A stretch of 64,000 bases of DNA from Vagococcus zengguangii (GTDB lineage Bacteria > Bacillota > Bacilli > Lactobacillales > Vagococcaceae). Shown piece after piece: positions 42,513-52,646 of this stretch. Below the pieces are notes generated by a model that was not told the origin of the DNA, ran no database searches, and worked only from the letters and a program-made list of their open reading frames with translations. Position numbers and translations under genes: made by a program. The stretch covers positions 1,863,501-1,927,500 of the forward strand of contig NZ_CP039712.1 in the NCBI RefSeq assembly GCF_005145005.1, in the 5' to 3' direction. Position 1 is the first letter of the stretch, and each line of letters opens with the position of its first letter.

Positions 42513-43233
42513 TTCTTAACGTAACTGCTTTGCGCGGATAGTCGGTCATAATACCGGCTATTTGATGTTTAAAACAAAACAGCATCTGTGATTTTTTATT
42601 AACTGTCCATGGACGTAGCGCTTTAGCAAAACCAGCTAACTGCTCTGGGTGCTCCTCTAACCAATTAATTTTAGGATGGATGCCACCAATATTACGTGTC
42701 ATCAAACCATAGTCAATCATCTCTTGGTCAGCAAATGTAATTAACGCGTTAGGTGTTTCAGGTGCCGTCTGTTCTAAAATCGCCAATGATTTCGGATTGA
42801 ATGTTGAATACATAAAATCAAATGGCCACTCTTCTGACGTCATCCATTCATGGATTTTCACTTCAATCCCTTCATAATGAATTTTGTCGGTTTTTACTTC
42901 AATATTAAGCATCCCTTTAAAATTCAACTGTTTCAAAAAGTAAGTTACTTCTTCAAGTGTTGGTACAACAATTTCATCATACACTTCTGAAAACCAACTC
43001 CCCGCATTATACGATTGAATTTCTTTCTTAGTTAAATCCATGATGCGACCTGTGCCGTTAGTCGTGCGGTCAATCGTTTCATCATGAATCACCATTAAGT
43101 TGCCATCTTTTGACAAGTGGACATCTAATTCAATACCATCTGCCCCTGCCAAAACAGCTTCTTCAAACGCTGGCAAGGTGTTTTCTGGGTGCGTACCTTT
43201 ACTACCACGGTGTGCAAAAACTTGTGTCTTCAT
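42496..43233 (-). CDS. Cytosolic glycerophosphodiester phosphodiesterase
   Basis: The 245-residue GDPD has no signal peptide. HRGSKGTHPENTLPAFEEAVLAGADGIELDVHLSKDG carries the catalytic HR and ExD metal ligands; IHDETIDRTTNGTG is the second conserved block; NIEVKTDK and MTDYP near the end complete the family pattern. It releases glycerol-3-phosphate from deacylated phospholipids. It overlaps the upstream gene by four bases and the downstream miaA by 17, so the three are translationally coupled. Confidence 0.9.
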   Translation of the reverse strand: MKTQVFAHRGSKGTHPENTLPAFEEAVLAGADGIELDVHLSKDGNLMVIHDETIDRTTNGTGRIMDLTKKEIQSYNAGSWFSEVYDEIVVPTLEEVTYFLKQLNFKGMLNIEVKTDKIHYEGIEVKIHEWMTSEEWPFDFMYSTFNPKSLAILEQTAPETPNALITFADQEMIDYGLMTRNIGGIHPKINWLEEHPEQLAGFAKALRPWTVNKKSQMLFCFKHQIAGIMTDYPRKAVTLRNECQK

Positions 43234-43754
43234 CCTTGCACCTCATTTATTTCAGATTTGATTGAGTCATCCTCTTGATTATTTTGTTCACTCAGCCAGC
43301 TTTCATATTCAGCAAATCGTTGGTCAATTTGTTGTTTCACCATTTGATAATTTTCTTCTGAATATTTCACTACTTGATAAAATTTTTCAAAGCCCTCTAA
43401 ATGTTCTAACTGTGGCATAAGCGCCTCGTAATCTTCCAAATAATTCCCATATTCTCGAGAGTATAGTTCTTTTTCTAAATAATAGGCATTCGCAAAACGT
43501 GCACCATCTTCACTAAAATCTTCTGCCATTATCGTACCATCAAAGAAATTCATTAGTATTTCAAATGCATCCAACATATTTAATTTTAGCTTCATTTGAA
43601 TGGCAGGATATTCTTCGTTTAGTTCTGCCCCAGCAAAGCCATTTTCTGCCATCCAACGGAAAAAGAAGGCGATATGTACACCACCTTGTTCATTTGGTAA
43701 CTCTTTTGGATAGTCTGGAACTTCGTAATGCCAGATTGCTTTATCAATTGCCAT
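43230..43754 (-). CDS. DUF7832-like protein of unknown function
   Basis: The 174-residue acidic protein starts MAIDKAIWHYEVPDYPKELP (ATG 43754, behind GAGGAG). The pattern WHYE..DYPKELPNEQGGVHIAFFFRWMAENGFAG resembles the DUF7832 family, which I recall without a known role and with members in polymorphic-toxin immunity settings; this is recall, not a search. No toxin gene is adjacent. It is the first gene of the group leading to GDPD, miaA, hflX and ynbB. No signal peptide or membrane span is present. Confidence 0.6.
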   Translation of the reverse strand: MAIDKAIWHYEVPDYPKELPNEQGGVHIAFFFRWMAENGFAGAELNEEYPAIQMKLKLNMLDAFEILMNFFDGTIMAEDFSEDGARFANAYYLEKELYSREYGNYLEDYEALMPQLEHLEGFEKFYQVVKYSEENYQMVKQQIDQRFAEYESWLSEQNNQEDDSIKSEINEVQG

Positions 43755-43966
43755 AATTTGTCTCCTCATTATTACTCATATTTATTTATTCTTCAGAGTA
43801 ACTCTTCATCTTCTATTATATGATGAAACGCACAAAAAAACACCCTTGACTCCTTTTAATTTTAATATTATTGCCTCCATAAAGTTTAAACTCAAATAAT
43901 ACTCTCTTATTTTAATTGTTTCACTTTGTTTAGATAGCGTTTGTCAAAATCATTACCAAACAAAAA

Positions 43967-43993
43967 CAGGACAGATAATTATTATCTGTCCTG
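43967..43993 (-). terminator. Terminator of cspA
   Basis: CAGGACAGATAAT and ATTATCTGTCCTG are exact complements with an effective tiny loop, followed on the minus strand by T-rich sequence, 18 bases after the cspA stop. Confidence 0.88.
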
Positions 43994-44010
43994 GAAATTG
44001 TTTGAATTTA

Positions 44011-44214
44011 TTATTGTTGTTTTTCAACATTAGTTGCTTGAGGTCCACGATCTGATGATTCTACATCAAATGTTACTGTTTGACCTTCTTCTAATGTTTT
44101 GAACCCTTCACCTTGAATAGCTGAGAAATGTACAAATACATCTTCGCCGCCTTCGCGCGTAATAAAACCAAAACCTTTTTCTGCGTTAAACCATTTTACT
44201 GTTCCTGTTTCCAT
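44011..44214 (-). CDS. cspA: Cold-shock protein
   Basis: The 67-residue OB-fold RNA chaperone shows RNP1 KGFGFIT and RNP2 VFVHFSA in [33 protein letters not shown], the usual length. It keeps mRNA single-stranded in the cold. ATG follows AGGAGG. The gene has its own terminator; the roughly 125-base upstream region to radC would contain any structured 5' leader, but I did not resolve one. Confidence 0.95.
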   Translation of the reverse strand: METGTVKWFNAEKGFGFITREGGEDVFVHFSAIQGEGFKTLEEGQTVTFDVESSDRGPQATNVEKQQ

Positions 44215-44341
44215 AATTCTTTTGTTCCTCCTGTAAATTACACCTTGTAATTCTTAATATATTTTAGCTTAATTAATAACAACCAAGCTATACATACATT
44301 TTATATGAAAACGTTACCAATTTCAAGCTGAATTTAAAAAA

Positions 44342-45019
44342 TTATTCAATAATTCCTTCTTCTCGCATACTAACATAGCTACTTTCACCAATAACTAAAT
44401 GATCCAAAATTTCGATGCCCATTATTTTACCACATTCCACGATCCGATTAGTAAAGTCAATGTCCTGTTGTGACACTTCAGGATTACCCGATGGATGATT
44501 GTGAACCAAAATAAAACGCGCAGCTGCACATTTGACTGCCACTCGGTAAATTTCTCGCGGATGAGCAATACTTTGGTTCAAAGTGCCTTTAAAAATAATT
44601 TCTTTCTTAATCATTTGATTTTTAGTATTCAAATAAATAACAAGTAAGTGTTCCTGTCGCCAATCCTTCATCTCTTCAATTAATTCTTTTCCTAACATAT
44701 GACTCGACACCACTTGTCCTAATTTAAGCTGCTTAGAACGCGCGACTCTTTGTCCTAACTCAATCGCTGCTTGTAGCTCAATTGCCTTAATTTTCCCGAC
44801 ACCAGTAATTAACTGTAACTCTTCTAAACTTGCTTCTTTCAAATCAAATAACGTCCTAAAATGGGAAACGACTTCTTCTGATAATTCAATCACACTACGA
44901 TGCTTCGTCCCTGTTCTCAATAAAATCGCTAGTAACTCTTGCGTTGTTAGATTTTCGACCCCTACTTGTAGCAAACGTTCCCTCGGTAGACTTACCAGTT
45001 CATTCTCAGCTATTAACAT
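44342..45019 (-). CDS. radC: RadC/YeeS-type JAB-domain protein
   Basis: The 225-residue protein has an N-terminal helix-hairpin-helix region (LTTQELLAILLRTGTKHRSV, LITGVGKIKAIELQAAIELG) and a C-terminal JAMM metalloprotease-like motif FILVHNHPSGNPEVSQQD. The family name suggests DNA repair, but the role is unproven. Chromosomal copy of normal length; ATG follows AAGGAGTATTGT. Confidence 0.92.
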   Translation of the reverse strand: MLIAENELVSLPRERLLQVGVENLTTQELLAILLRTGTKHRSVIELSEEVVSHFRTLFDLKEASLEELQLITGVGKIKAIELQAAIELGQRVARSKQLKLGQVVSSHMLGKELIEEMKDWRQEHLLVIYLNTKNQMIKKEIIFKGTLNQSIAHPREIYRVAVKCAAARFILVHNHPSGNPEVSQQDIDFTNRIVECGKIMGIEILDHLVIGESSYVSMREEGIIE

Positions 45020-45186
45020 ACAATACTCCTTCCTATTACCACCTTACAACCATCCTCTCACTATTAGAATACGAAAAAAAATCATTATCGGCTGAAAGTC
45101 TTAGTAAAAACCCCTCAAAAGTCCGATGTCTTCACGTAAAAATTACGCGATAATAGTGATAACAATTAATCAAGGAGATTAACATT

Positions 45187-45546
45187 ATGAAAAAAGTTAT
45201 CGTAGTTTTAACCAGTTTAGTGGTGTTATTAGGAGCCGCAGCCGCGCTATTTTATCAAAAAAATTATACTGGGGAAGAATATTTTACTTTAATTAACCAA
45301 GGGCCAATTAAAATTGAAGATGTACGCGATGCTAACGGTACCGTACGAGATAAAGAGTATCTCTACCAATTATCCGCTGTAAATAAAGAAGGTAAGGAAA
45401 CATCCATTACCTTCAGTTCATTCGGCCGTCCGTTAACACAAGATAAATACTTATCTCTTGAATACCACGAACAAAAAGGGGTTTTACGATGGCATGAAGT
45501 GCAAGCAAATGATTTATCTAAGCAAATAACTCAATCATTAAATTAG
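45187..45546 (+). CDS. YxeA family secreted/membrane-anchored protein (DUF1093)
   Basis: The 119-residue protein has a positively charged start and a hydrophobic span (VIVVLTSLVVLLGAAAALFYQ, residues 4-24), then an extracytoplasmic domain with YYTGEEYFTLINQGPIKIEDV-like and YLYQLSAVNKEGKETSITFSSFGRPL segments. These match YxeA-type proteins, small OB-fold-like domains of unknown function. ATG follows AAGGAG. Confidence 0.75.
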   Translation: MKKVIVVLTSLVVLLGAAAALFYQKNYTGEEYFTLINQGPIKIEDVRDANGTVRDKEYLYQLSAVNKEGKETSITFSSFGRPLTQDKYLSLEYHEQKGVLRWHEVQANDLSKQITQSLN

Positions 45547-45571
45547 CCCCTACTCCAAAATTTACTAAAGG

Positions 45572-45606
45572 AAAAGGCTGTGACTAGCGAGTAGTCACAG
45601 CCTTTT
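45572..45606. terminator. Bidirectional terminator between yxeA-like and HAD genes
   Basis: AAAAGGCTGTGACTA and TAGTCACAGCCTTTT form a perfect 15-bp stem with a 5-base loop and T run. Confidence 0.93.
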
Positions 45607-45608
45607 TT

Positions 45609-46268
45609 TTATTCGAAATAAGCATGGATTTCACTTAAATGTGAACTAATCGCTAACGCTTTTTCTTTCATTTCTTCATTGGGTTGAATTAAATCCGGAA
45701 TCACAACCACATCCACGCCCGCTGCATGAGCGGCGCGAGCACCGTTCAATGAATCTTCTAACATCAGACATTCAGCTGGGGATAAATCTAGTAGAGCTAC
45801 TGCTTTATCCACAATTTCTGGGTCTGGTTTGGCGCGTTTCACATCTTCTGCACAAATTGTTCCCTTGAAAAAGTGACTAATATTGGCTTTTTCTGTTAAT
45901 AAGTTGATAAACTTACGCAAATTACTTGAGCCAATCACACAAGGAATCTCTTTTTCTGCTAAGAATGTTAATAACTCACGAGCCCCTGGTTTTAATGGCA
46001 CATTACCACTGGAAAAAACTTCCGTTACACGCTCGTGACCATCCTTAATGAACGCATCCATCTGCGCTTGACTAACTTCAGGAAAATCACGACGATACGT
46101 TTCATAACACTCTTCATCCGACAAACCTACGACACCCATTAAATAATCATGCGTCATGCCTTCAATCCCATAATTTGGCGCAATTTCAACATTGACATTC
46201 ATATAGACTTTCTCAGTATCGAATAATAAACCATCCATATCAAAAATAACGCCCTGATAATTTTTCAC
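45609..46268 (-). CDS. HAD family hydrolase (beta-phosphoglucomutase-like)
   Basis: The 219-residue haloacid dehalogenase-type phosphatase shows motif I FDMDGLLFDTE (nucleophile Asp and acid/base Asp), motif II VIGSSN, motif III KPDPEIVDKA and motif IV MLEDSLNGARAAHAAG. The helical cap after motif I places it with the phosphoglucomutase/phosphatase subgroup; the substrate is unknown. It overlaps folC by four bases. Confidence 0.9.
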   Translation of the reverse strand: MKNYQGVIFDMDGLLFDTEKVYMNVNVEIAPNYGIEGMTHDYLMGVVGLSDEECYETYRRDFPEVSQAQMDAFIKDGHERVTEVFSSGNVPLKPGARELLTFLAEKEIPCVIGSSNLRKFINLLTEKANISHFFKGTICAEDVKRAKPDPEIVDKAVALLDLSPAECLMLEDSLNGARAAHAAGVDVVVIPDLIQPNEEMKEKALAISSHLSEIHAYFE

Positions 46269-47554
46269 GTGTTTCCCTCACTTTTTGTTATATAGTCTCT
46301 CACTTGCGAAATGAAATACAATGAACCCGTTACAATCAAAACATCGTCTGGGGATAATTCACCTTTTAATGTTTCAAATGCTGTTGGCCAGTCTGCATGT
46401 AGTTGTTCACTTGGAAACTTATCCACATACTTGCTAATCGGTACCGCAGATGGGTAATCAAACGTTGTCATATAGAGACGATTATCCACAGCTTCGCGAA
46501 GCATGGTTAACATACTAGATATATCTTTGGTATTTATTGCTGCAAAAAGAATCGTAACTTTTTTATCAACAAAGTCTCGCTGAATATTATCTACCAATAC
46601 CTTAACGGCGGGTTCGTTATGTGCCCCATCAATCACAATTAACGGCTCGTGACTCATCACTTCCATTCGTCCCGGCCATCTAACTTTATCTAAAGCACTT
46701 TGTAATAGTGTTTGATCTTGGCTTAGTCCTAATTGAGGTGCTATCGCAAAATAGGTCATTAACGCTACCGAAGCATTATGAAATTGATGATGCCCAATTA
46801 ATGGCTGTGTCAACTGTAAGCGGGATTCCCCTGTCCAAAACTCAAAACCTGCTCCACCTAATTCTTGATAACCATATGATTCGTCAAAGATAAAGGCTGG
46901 TGCTTCTTTGTTACGGGCCACGTCTATCATGACGTCACGTGCTTCGATTGGTAAATCCCCAATTATCACTGGTGCATGTGGCTTAATAATACCAGCTTTT
47001 TGAACGGCAATTTTTTCTAACGTATCACCTAGTATATCCATGTGATCCAAGCCAATTGTTGTGATAGCGGTCGCTAGAGGGTCCACTATTACGTTTGTTG
47101 AATCCAGTAAACCGCCTAGACCAACTTCCACTAACGCGACATCGACCTGTTGCTCTTTGAAATGTAAAAACATCAAAACAGTTATCAGTTCAAACTCTGT
47201 AATACCCGCAATTTCTGTATTTTGATCCATCTCCTCAGCCAAAGGCTTCACGCGTTCTACTAAACGAATCAATGATTCATCGCTAATTGGTTGTTGATTA
47301 ATGCTAATACGCTCGTTGAACGTCGTAATAAACGGTGAGGTAAACGTGCCTACACGCAATCCTTGCCCTTCTAGTAATCCTCTTAAAAAAGCAACTGTTG
47401 AACCTTTCCCGTTGGTTCCCCCTATATGAACAATAGGGAGTCCAACATGTGGATTCCCTATTCGTTCTAATAAAGCTTCAACGCGGATAAGTCCCGGACG
47501 TGACCCGAATTTTAAACGATTGTGAATCCACAAAAGTGCTTCTTCGTACGTCAT
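46265..47554 (-). CDS. folC: Bifunctional folylpolyglutamate/dihydrofolate synthase
   Basis: The 429-residue ligase adds glutamate to folates. Visible motifs: GTNGKGSTVAFLRGLLEGQGLRVGTFTSPFI (P-loop and omega loop), TEFELITVLMFLHF, VEVGLGGLLDSTNV, TTIGLDHMDILGDTLEKIA and IDGAHNEPAV. It follows valS, a common arrangement in Firmicutes, 20 bases after the valS stop, so it is probably expressed under the valS T-box. Confidence 0.93.
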   Translation of the reverse strand: MTYEEALLWIHNRLKFGSRPGLIRVEALLERIGNPHVGLPIVHIGGTNGKGSTVAFLRGLLEGQGLRVGTFTSPFITTFNERISINQQPISDESLIRLVERVKPLAEEMDQNTEIAGITEFELITVLMFLHFKEQQVDVALVEVGLGGLLDSTNVIVDPLATAITTIGLDHMDILGDTLEKIAVQKAGIIKPHAPVIIGDLPIEARDVMIDVARNKEAPAFIFDESYGYQELGGAGFEFWTGESRLQLTQPLIGHHQFHNASVALMTYFAIAPQLGLSQDQTLLQSALDKVRWPGRMEVMSHEPLIVIDGAHNEPAVKVLVDNIQRDFVDKKVTILFAAINTKDISSMLTMLREAVDNRLYMTTFDYPSAVPISKYVDKFPSEQLHADWPTAFETLKGELSPDDVLIVTGSLYFISQVRDYITKSEGNT

Positions 47555-47574
47555 GACTTCCCCTACTTTCTACT

Positions 47575-50220
47575 TTAGGCTTTCTTTAATTGATTAATAC
47601 GCTCTTGAACGCTTGCTTGACGTTCTTTGTATTCCACTTCTTTTTGACGCTCAGCTTCAACCACTTGTTCAGGTGCACTTGAAACGAAACGTTCATTGTT
47701 CAGTTTACCTTGAACGCGTGCTACTTCTTTGTTCCATTTATCTAATTCTTTTTCTAGACGTTTAATTTCGTCTTCGATATTGATTAAATCAGCTAAAGGT
47801 AAGAAGATTTCAGCCCCTTTAATGACCGCACTCATTGCTAATTCTGGTGCCTTAATCTCAGGTGAAATTTCTAAACTTTCTGGGTTACAGAAACGTTCAA
47901 TGTAGCTTGTATTTTCTGTTAAGAATGTTTGGCTCGCCTCGTCACTTGTTTTGATTAATAAAGTAATTGGTTTAGACATCGGGCTACCAACTTCAGCACG
48001 AATGTTACGAACCGCTCTAATCAATTCTTTCAAGACTTCCATACCCGCTGCTGCTGTTTCATCGTTTAGGTCAGCATTCACTTCTGGATATGGCGCTGTC
48101 ACTAAAGTTTCCCCTTGATGAGGCACGTGTTCCCAAATTTCTTCAGAAACAAATGGCATAATTGGGTGAATTAATTTTAGAATATTGTCTAACACGTACG
48201 CTAAAATACTACGAGTCACATGTTTTTGTTCTTCATCTTCGCCGTAAAGAACTTCTTTACTCATTTCGATGTACCAGTCACAGAAATCATCCCAGATAAA
48301 GTTATATAAATGACGACCCGCTTCACCGAATTCAAAACCATCAAATAAACGGTTCACTTCAGAAATCGTTTCGTTTAAGCGTGTTAAGATCCAACGATCC
48401 GCTACTGATTTGTTACCCTCTAATGAAATATCTTCGACTTTTAATCCGTCTAAGTTCATGATTACAAAACGACTTGCGTTCCAAATTTTGTTAATGAAGT
48501 TCCAAGCTGCGTCCATTTTATCATAGCTAAAACGTACGTCTTGTCCTGGCGATGAACCAGTTGTTAAGAACCAACGTAACGCATCAGCACCATATTTTTC
48601 GATAACATCCATAGGGTCAATTCCGTTACCTAAAGATTTACTCATCTTACGACCATCCTCAGCACGAATTAAACCGTGAATTAAGACATTGTTGAATGGA
48701 CGACGATCAGTGAATTCTAAACTTTGGAAAATCATACGACTTACCCAGAAGAAAATAATATCGTAACCTGTTACTAATGTTGAAGTCGGGAAGTAACGAT
48801 TGAAATCAGGCGCTTCCTCATCTGGCCAGCCCATTGTTGAGAATGGCCATAAGGCTGAACTAAACCAAGTATCTAACACATCTTCATCTTGTCTCCAGTT
48901 TTCAGCATCATCGGGTGCTTCTTCCCCTACATACATTTCACCAGTTTCTTTATGGTACCAAGCTGGAATTTGATGTCCCCACCATAACTGACGAGAAATT
49001 ACCCAGTCATGAACGTTTTCCATCCATTGAATAAAGGTATTGTTGAAACGTGGTGGATAAAATGCTACTTTATCTTCACCTTCTTGATTTTCAATCGAAC
49101 GTTTCGCTAATTCTTCCATTTTAACGAACCATTGCGTTGATAAACGCGGTTCAACTACCACACCCGTACGTTCAGAGTGTCCAACGCTGTGTGTCATTTT
49201 TTCAATTTTAACTAAACGTCCCGCTGCTTCTAAATCTTTCACGATTTGTTTACGGGCAGCAAAACGATCCATGCCTTCATAGGCTGGATAGAAGTCGTTC
49301 ATGGTACCGTCGTCGTTCATAACATTAACACGTGGTAAGTTATGGCGGTTACCGACTTCAAAGTCATTAGGGTCATGGGCTGGTGTAATCTTAACAACAC
49401 CTGTTCCAAAATCCATCTCCACATAGTCATCGGCAACAACAGGGATTTCTTTTCCAACTAATGGTAAAATCACGTTTTTACCAATTAAGTGTTGGTAACG
49501 TTCATCTTCAGGGTGAACCGCAACCGCTGTATCTCCTAATAATGTTTCTGGACGAGTTGTGGCGATTTCAACCGTTTCACCGTTACTACCCGCTACTTCA
49601 TAGGTCATGTGGTAGAATGCACCTTCCACGTCTTTATGGATAACTTCGATATCAGATAACGCTGTTTTTGCTTGTGGGTCCCAGTTAATAATGTATTCGC
49701 CACGATAAATCAGACCTTTGTTATAAAGTTGAACGAAAACTTTTTTAACAGCATCTGATAAACCGTCATCTAATGTGAAACGCTCACGTTCGTAGTCTAA
49801 CGATAGACCTAACTTAGCCCATTGTTCACGGATATGACTAGCGTATTCGTCTTTCCATTCCCATGTTTTTTCTAAGAATTTTTCACGACCTAAGTCATAA
49901 CGAGAAATACCTTCAGCACGTAGCTTTTCTTCAACTTTCGCTTGTGTAGCGATACCCGCATGGTCCATCCCAGGTAACCATAGCGTATCATAACCTTGCA
50001 TACGTTTATGACGGATAATAATATCTTGTAACGTTGTATCCCACGCATGACCTAAGTGTAATTTACCTGTTACGTTTGGTGGTGGAATGACGATTGAGTA
50101 AGGTTCAGCCTCCGCATCTCCACTTGGACGGAAATATTTTCCATCTAGCCATTTTTCATAGCGATCCGCTTCAACGTTCTTCGGATCAAATTTTGTCGAC
50201 ATATTCAATTCTTCTGTCAT
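47575..50220 (-). CDS. valS: Valyl-tRNA synthetase
   Basis: The 881-residue class I synthetase shows HIGH-type motif [27 protein letters not shown], the editing-domain region [27 protein letters not shown] (the KMSKS loop) and a C-terminal coiled coil ([19 protein letters not shown]). ATG 50220 is chosen by its AAAGGAAG site; an earlier ATG at 50238 lies within it. The gene is preceded by a T-box leader that senses uncharged tRNA-Val. Confidence 0.96.
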   Translation of the reverse strand: MTEELNMSTKFDPKNVEADRYEKWLDGKYFRPSGDAEAEPYSIVIPPPNVTGKLHLGHAWDTTLQDIIIRHKRMQGYDTLWLPGMDHAGIATQAKVEEKLRAEGISRYDLGREKFLEKTWEWKDEYASHIREQWAKLGLSLDYERERFTLDDGLSDAVKKVFVQLYNKGLIYRGEYIINWDPQAKTALSDIEVIHKDVEGAFYHMTYEVAGSNGETVEIATTRPETLLGDTAVAVHPEDERYQHLIGKNVILPLVGKEIPVVADDYVEMDFGTGVVKITPAHDPNDFEVGNRHNLPRVNVMNDDGTMNDFYPAYEGMDRFAARKQIVKDLEAAGRLVKIEKMTHSVGHSERTGVVVEPRLSTQWFVKMEELAKRSIENQEGEDKVAFYPPRFNNTFIQWMENVHDWVISRQLWWGHQIPAWYHKETGEMYVGEEAPDDAENWRQDEDVLDTWFSSALWPFSTMGWPDEEAPDFNRYFPTSTLVTGYDIIFFWVSRMIFQSLEFTDRRPFNNVLIHGLIRAEDGRKMSKSLGNGIDPMDVIEKYGADALRWFLTTGSSPGQDVRFSYDKMDAAWNFINKIWNASRFVIMNLDGLKVEDISLEGNKSVADRWILTRLNETISEVNRLFDGFEFGEAGRHLYNFIWDDFCDWYIEMSKEVLYGEDEEQKHVTRSILAYVLDNILKLIHPIMPFVSEEIWEHVPHQGETLVTAPYPEVNADLNDETAAAGMEVLKELIRAVRNIRAEVGSPMSKPITLLIKTSDEASQTFLTENTSYIERFCNPESLEISPEIKAPELAMSAVIKGAEIFLPLADLINIEDEIKRLEKELDKWNKEVARVQGKLNNERFVSSAPEQVVEAERQKEVEYKERQASVQERINQLKKA

Positions 50221-50282
50221 CTCATTACTTCCTTTCATCTATTGTTTGTTTTTAATTCTTTTAGTTAGGGGTTAAACAAAAT

Positions 50283-50546
50283 AAAAAGCCCTAAAACACT
50301 TACTGTGTCTTAGGGCGAATAATCGTCGCGGTACCACCTAAATTTATCGTTATCATAAAAGGACAACAATGTCTCTATGGCGCGATAACGTGCGCAAAGC
50401 GAAATAACCTAATGAACTTATATTAATTAAGCGTTCAGCTATTTGACTTGCAAGCTACCTTCATAAAGGATCCTTAAAAACCTCTCAGCCAATGGTTTTC
50501 TCTCTAAAAAGTCTCGTCTTTATTACTCCTCTTGCGCCTAGTCTTT
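50283..50546 (-). promoter_or_regulatory. T-box leader of valS
   Basis: On the minus strand the conserved T-box sequence GGTGGTACCGCG is at about 50329-50340. It is followed by the terminator GCCCTAAGACACA/GTGTTTTAGGGC and a T run (50283-50316). Upstream stem I contains AGTAATAAAGACGAGA and TTTTTAGAGAG. The specifier codon was not resolved by hand; Val is inferred from the gene. Confidence 0.9.
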
Positions 50547-50552
50547 GTTCTA

Positions 50553-50580
50553 GTTTACAAGAAATTTGAACGAACGTCAA
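50553..50580 (-). promoter_or_regulatory. Promoter of the valS leader
   Basis: On the minus strand TTGACG (50575-50580), 16-base spacer, TAAACT (50553-50558), placing the start at the beginning of the T-box. Confidence 0.6.
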
Positions 50581-50581
50581 A

Positions 50582-51076
50582 TTACTTTACTAATGCTTTG
50601 ACTGCGTCTAATGCAGCGGTATAATCTGGCTCATCGACCATTTCCGGCACGATTTCTTGATAGACTAAGGTCCCGTCTGTATCAACCACAAAAATTGAAC
50701 GCGCTAAGACACCTAAGTCAGCCATTTTAATACCGTATAGTTCGCCAAAAGTTAAGGCTTCATCGTGCAACATTTCCATATTCACGCCTTCAGCGGCACA
50801 CCAATTTGCTTGCTCTTCTTTGGTATTTTTTGAAATCGTCACTAATTGAATGCCTTCAACGTTACCTGCTTGCGTATTAAATTGTTTCGTTTGAATGCTA
50901 CAAACACTTGTATCAATATCTGGTACCACGCTAATTAATAGAGGTTTTGCTAATAAATCTGCTAAACTTACTGCTTGGTCCTCTAAATTATTTAATGTAA
51001 ATTCAGGTGCCTTGTTACCTGTTTCAACTGTATTTCCTGTTAATTCATATGGTGTTCCTTTTCTCGTTACGATCAT
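50582..51076 (-). CDS. tpx: Thiol peroxidase Tpx
   Basis: The 164-residue atypical 2-Cys peroxiredoxin reduces peroxides with thioredoxin. It has PDIDTSVCSIQTKQFN with the peroxidatic cysteine, and NWCAAEGV with the likely resolving cysteine. VPDIDTSVC and ARSIFVVDTDGTLVYQEIVPE are family hallmarks. The start ATG 51076 follows AAGGGGGA. Confidence 0.95.
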   Translation of the reverse strand: MIVTRKGTPYELTGNTVETGNKAPEFTLNNLEDQAVSLADLLAKPLLISVVPDIDTSVCSIQTKQFNTQAGNVEGIQLVTISKNTKEEQANWCAAEGVNMEMLHDEALTFGELYGIKMADLGVLARSIFVVDTDGTLVYQEIVPEMVDEPDYTAALDAVKALVK

Positions 51077-51145
51077 GATGAATCCCCCTTTAATTTTACT
51101 CCCTTAATTATAGCGAGTTTAGGGGAATCTCACCAATAATACGTT

Positions 51146-52504
51146 CTATACTTGAAGACCCGTATTGAACACACCCTCTGGATCCACTTGATTTTTTAAT
51201 GCTTTTAATCGTTTACCTGTCTTCCCTGGCCAAGCAAGTTCAGAAACTTCTGATGTCGTGATTGAAGAATAAGCCCCATACATCCCCGTTGCAAGCTCCA
51301 TCACAGGCGCAAATTCAGCTAATAACTGGTCATCACTCTTTGGTGACATCCAGACTGATAAGAAGCCATCTCGGTGACGATGCGCCCAAGCAGTTTCATC
51401 TTGTCCAACTTCATGAACTTTCCCATCTAATGGGCGTAACTCCACCACATGAGCTGTTTCTAAGACCTCTTTAATCGCACGCCCCAATGAAGCATCCACT
51501 TTATCCACAATCGCATTGGCAATTTTTATTTTTTGTTGGCCAATGTGAATAGATTGTGGATAAGGAATTAAATCAGCATAAGACATCATATTTTCAGAAT
51601 GGTCATAAATTTTATCAATTGCTAAGGCTTTTTCTAATTCAGGGACAGCTCGTTCGGTATCAGTGTTTGCCCAAACATTGCGCGCATCCACCGCATAAAC
51701 ATTTTGAGGCGTTTTTTGAATCATCAAGAAACTGGTCATCTCTTGTGGGGCTTGTTTAATCCAACGTCCCCAATTCGCGACAAATTGTTCAACATCTTCA
51801 GTGACATAAGTGATATGTTGCTGAATGACCGATGCATCATGGGTAGTCGAATTAACTTTGTGCGCTTGTAAAGTAAAATCAACAGCCACTCCTAATTGCG
51901 TGCCGCCACCACGTAAGCCCCAAAACAATTCAGGTTCACTGGTTTCACTTAATTCATGAATCACTCCATCCGCAGTAATTAAGGTTGCACCGATAACATG
52001 GTCAATCGTTAACCCTTGATGACGTGTAAAATAACCACTACCGCCTGATGTTGCTATACCTCCCACACCGACATCGCCAAAATTACCACTTGTAATAATT
52101 AAATCATGCGGTGCTAATGTTCCAGCTACTTGCCCCCATTGTGCACCGGCTTGAATTTTCACAATCCCGGCTGCTTCATCTAGAATCTCGATAGCGTTCA
52201 TTTTTGATAAATCTAAAATAACACCGCCAACGTTAGTCGAAGAACCTGACATGCCGTGACCGCCACTACGAATTGAAAATGGTACCTCACTCATCGACTT
52301 TCTTAATTCATTCACGTAAGCAATGGTGTCCACCACATCTTGATTGGTTTCTGCCATCACGACGATTTCTGGACGTCCTACTCCCATATAAGAAGAACGA
52401 ACATAATGATAATCACGATCTTCAGGTTTAATAATTTTATTGGTTAAATTTTTAGGTAGAGCTGTTTCAAATAATTGGTTGATTTGTTCTAATTGTTTTT
52501 CCAT
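51146..52504 (-). CDS. FAD-binding oxidase, PCMH/BBE type
   Basis: The 452-residue protein has an FAD PCMH domain (VMAETNQDVVDTIAYVNELR, PFSIRSGGHGMSGSSTNVGGVILDLSKMN, GGSGYFTRHQGLTIDHVIGATLITADG and the ELFWGLRGGGTQLGVAVDFTLQ block) and a short C-terminal berberine-bridge-like end. The RSGGH His suggests covalent FAD. Substrate unknown. ATG 52504 follows AAAGGTGA; the upstream alternative at 52543 lacks a site. It lies apart from obvious partners. Confidence 0.85.
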   Translation of the reverse strand: MEKQLEQINQLFETALPKNLTNKIIKPEDRDYHYVRSSYMGVGRPEIVVMAETNQDVVDTIAYVNELRKSMSEVPFSIRSGGHGMSGSSTNVGGVILDLSKMNAIEILDEAAGIVKIQAGAQWGQVAGTLAPHDLIITSGNFGDVGVGGIATSGGSGYFTRHQGLTIDHVIGATLITADGVIHELSETSEPELFWGLRGGGTQLGVAVDFTLQAHKVNSTTHDASVIQQHITYVTEDVEQFVANWGRWIKQAPQEMTSFLMIQKTPQNVYAVDARNVWANTDTERAVPELEKALAIDKIYDHSENMMSYADLIPYPQSIHIGQQKIKIANAIVDKVDASLGRAIKEVLETAHVVELRPLDGKVHEVGQDETAWAHRHRDGFLSVWMSPKSDDQLLAEFAPVMELATGMYGAYSSITTSEVSELAWPGKTGKRLKALKNQVDPEGVFNTGLQV

Positions 52505-52603
52505 CTTAACGTCACCTTTTACTTTCTTTTTGTAAGTATACATTTATTATATATAACCTTCTTTTTTAATACAAACGATATGACTCGTAGAAACAACTAC
52601 AAA

Positions 52604-52645
52604 AAAATAGATTATTTTGCCTCATTCGACAAAACAATCTATTTT
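52604..52645. terminator. Terminator of rex
   Basis: AAAATAGATT with ATTTTG pairs with CAAAAC and AATCTATTTT. It ends just before the rex stop codon (52647) with a T-rich minus strand. Confidence 0.75.
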
Positions 52646-52646
52646 C

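Noticed and set aside
50283..50546. A separate small RNA or protein before valS
   Set aside because: The conserved T-box sequence and terminator explain the whole stretch.
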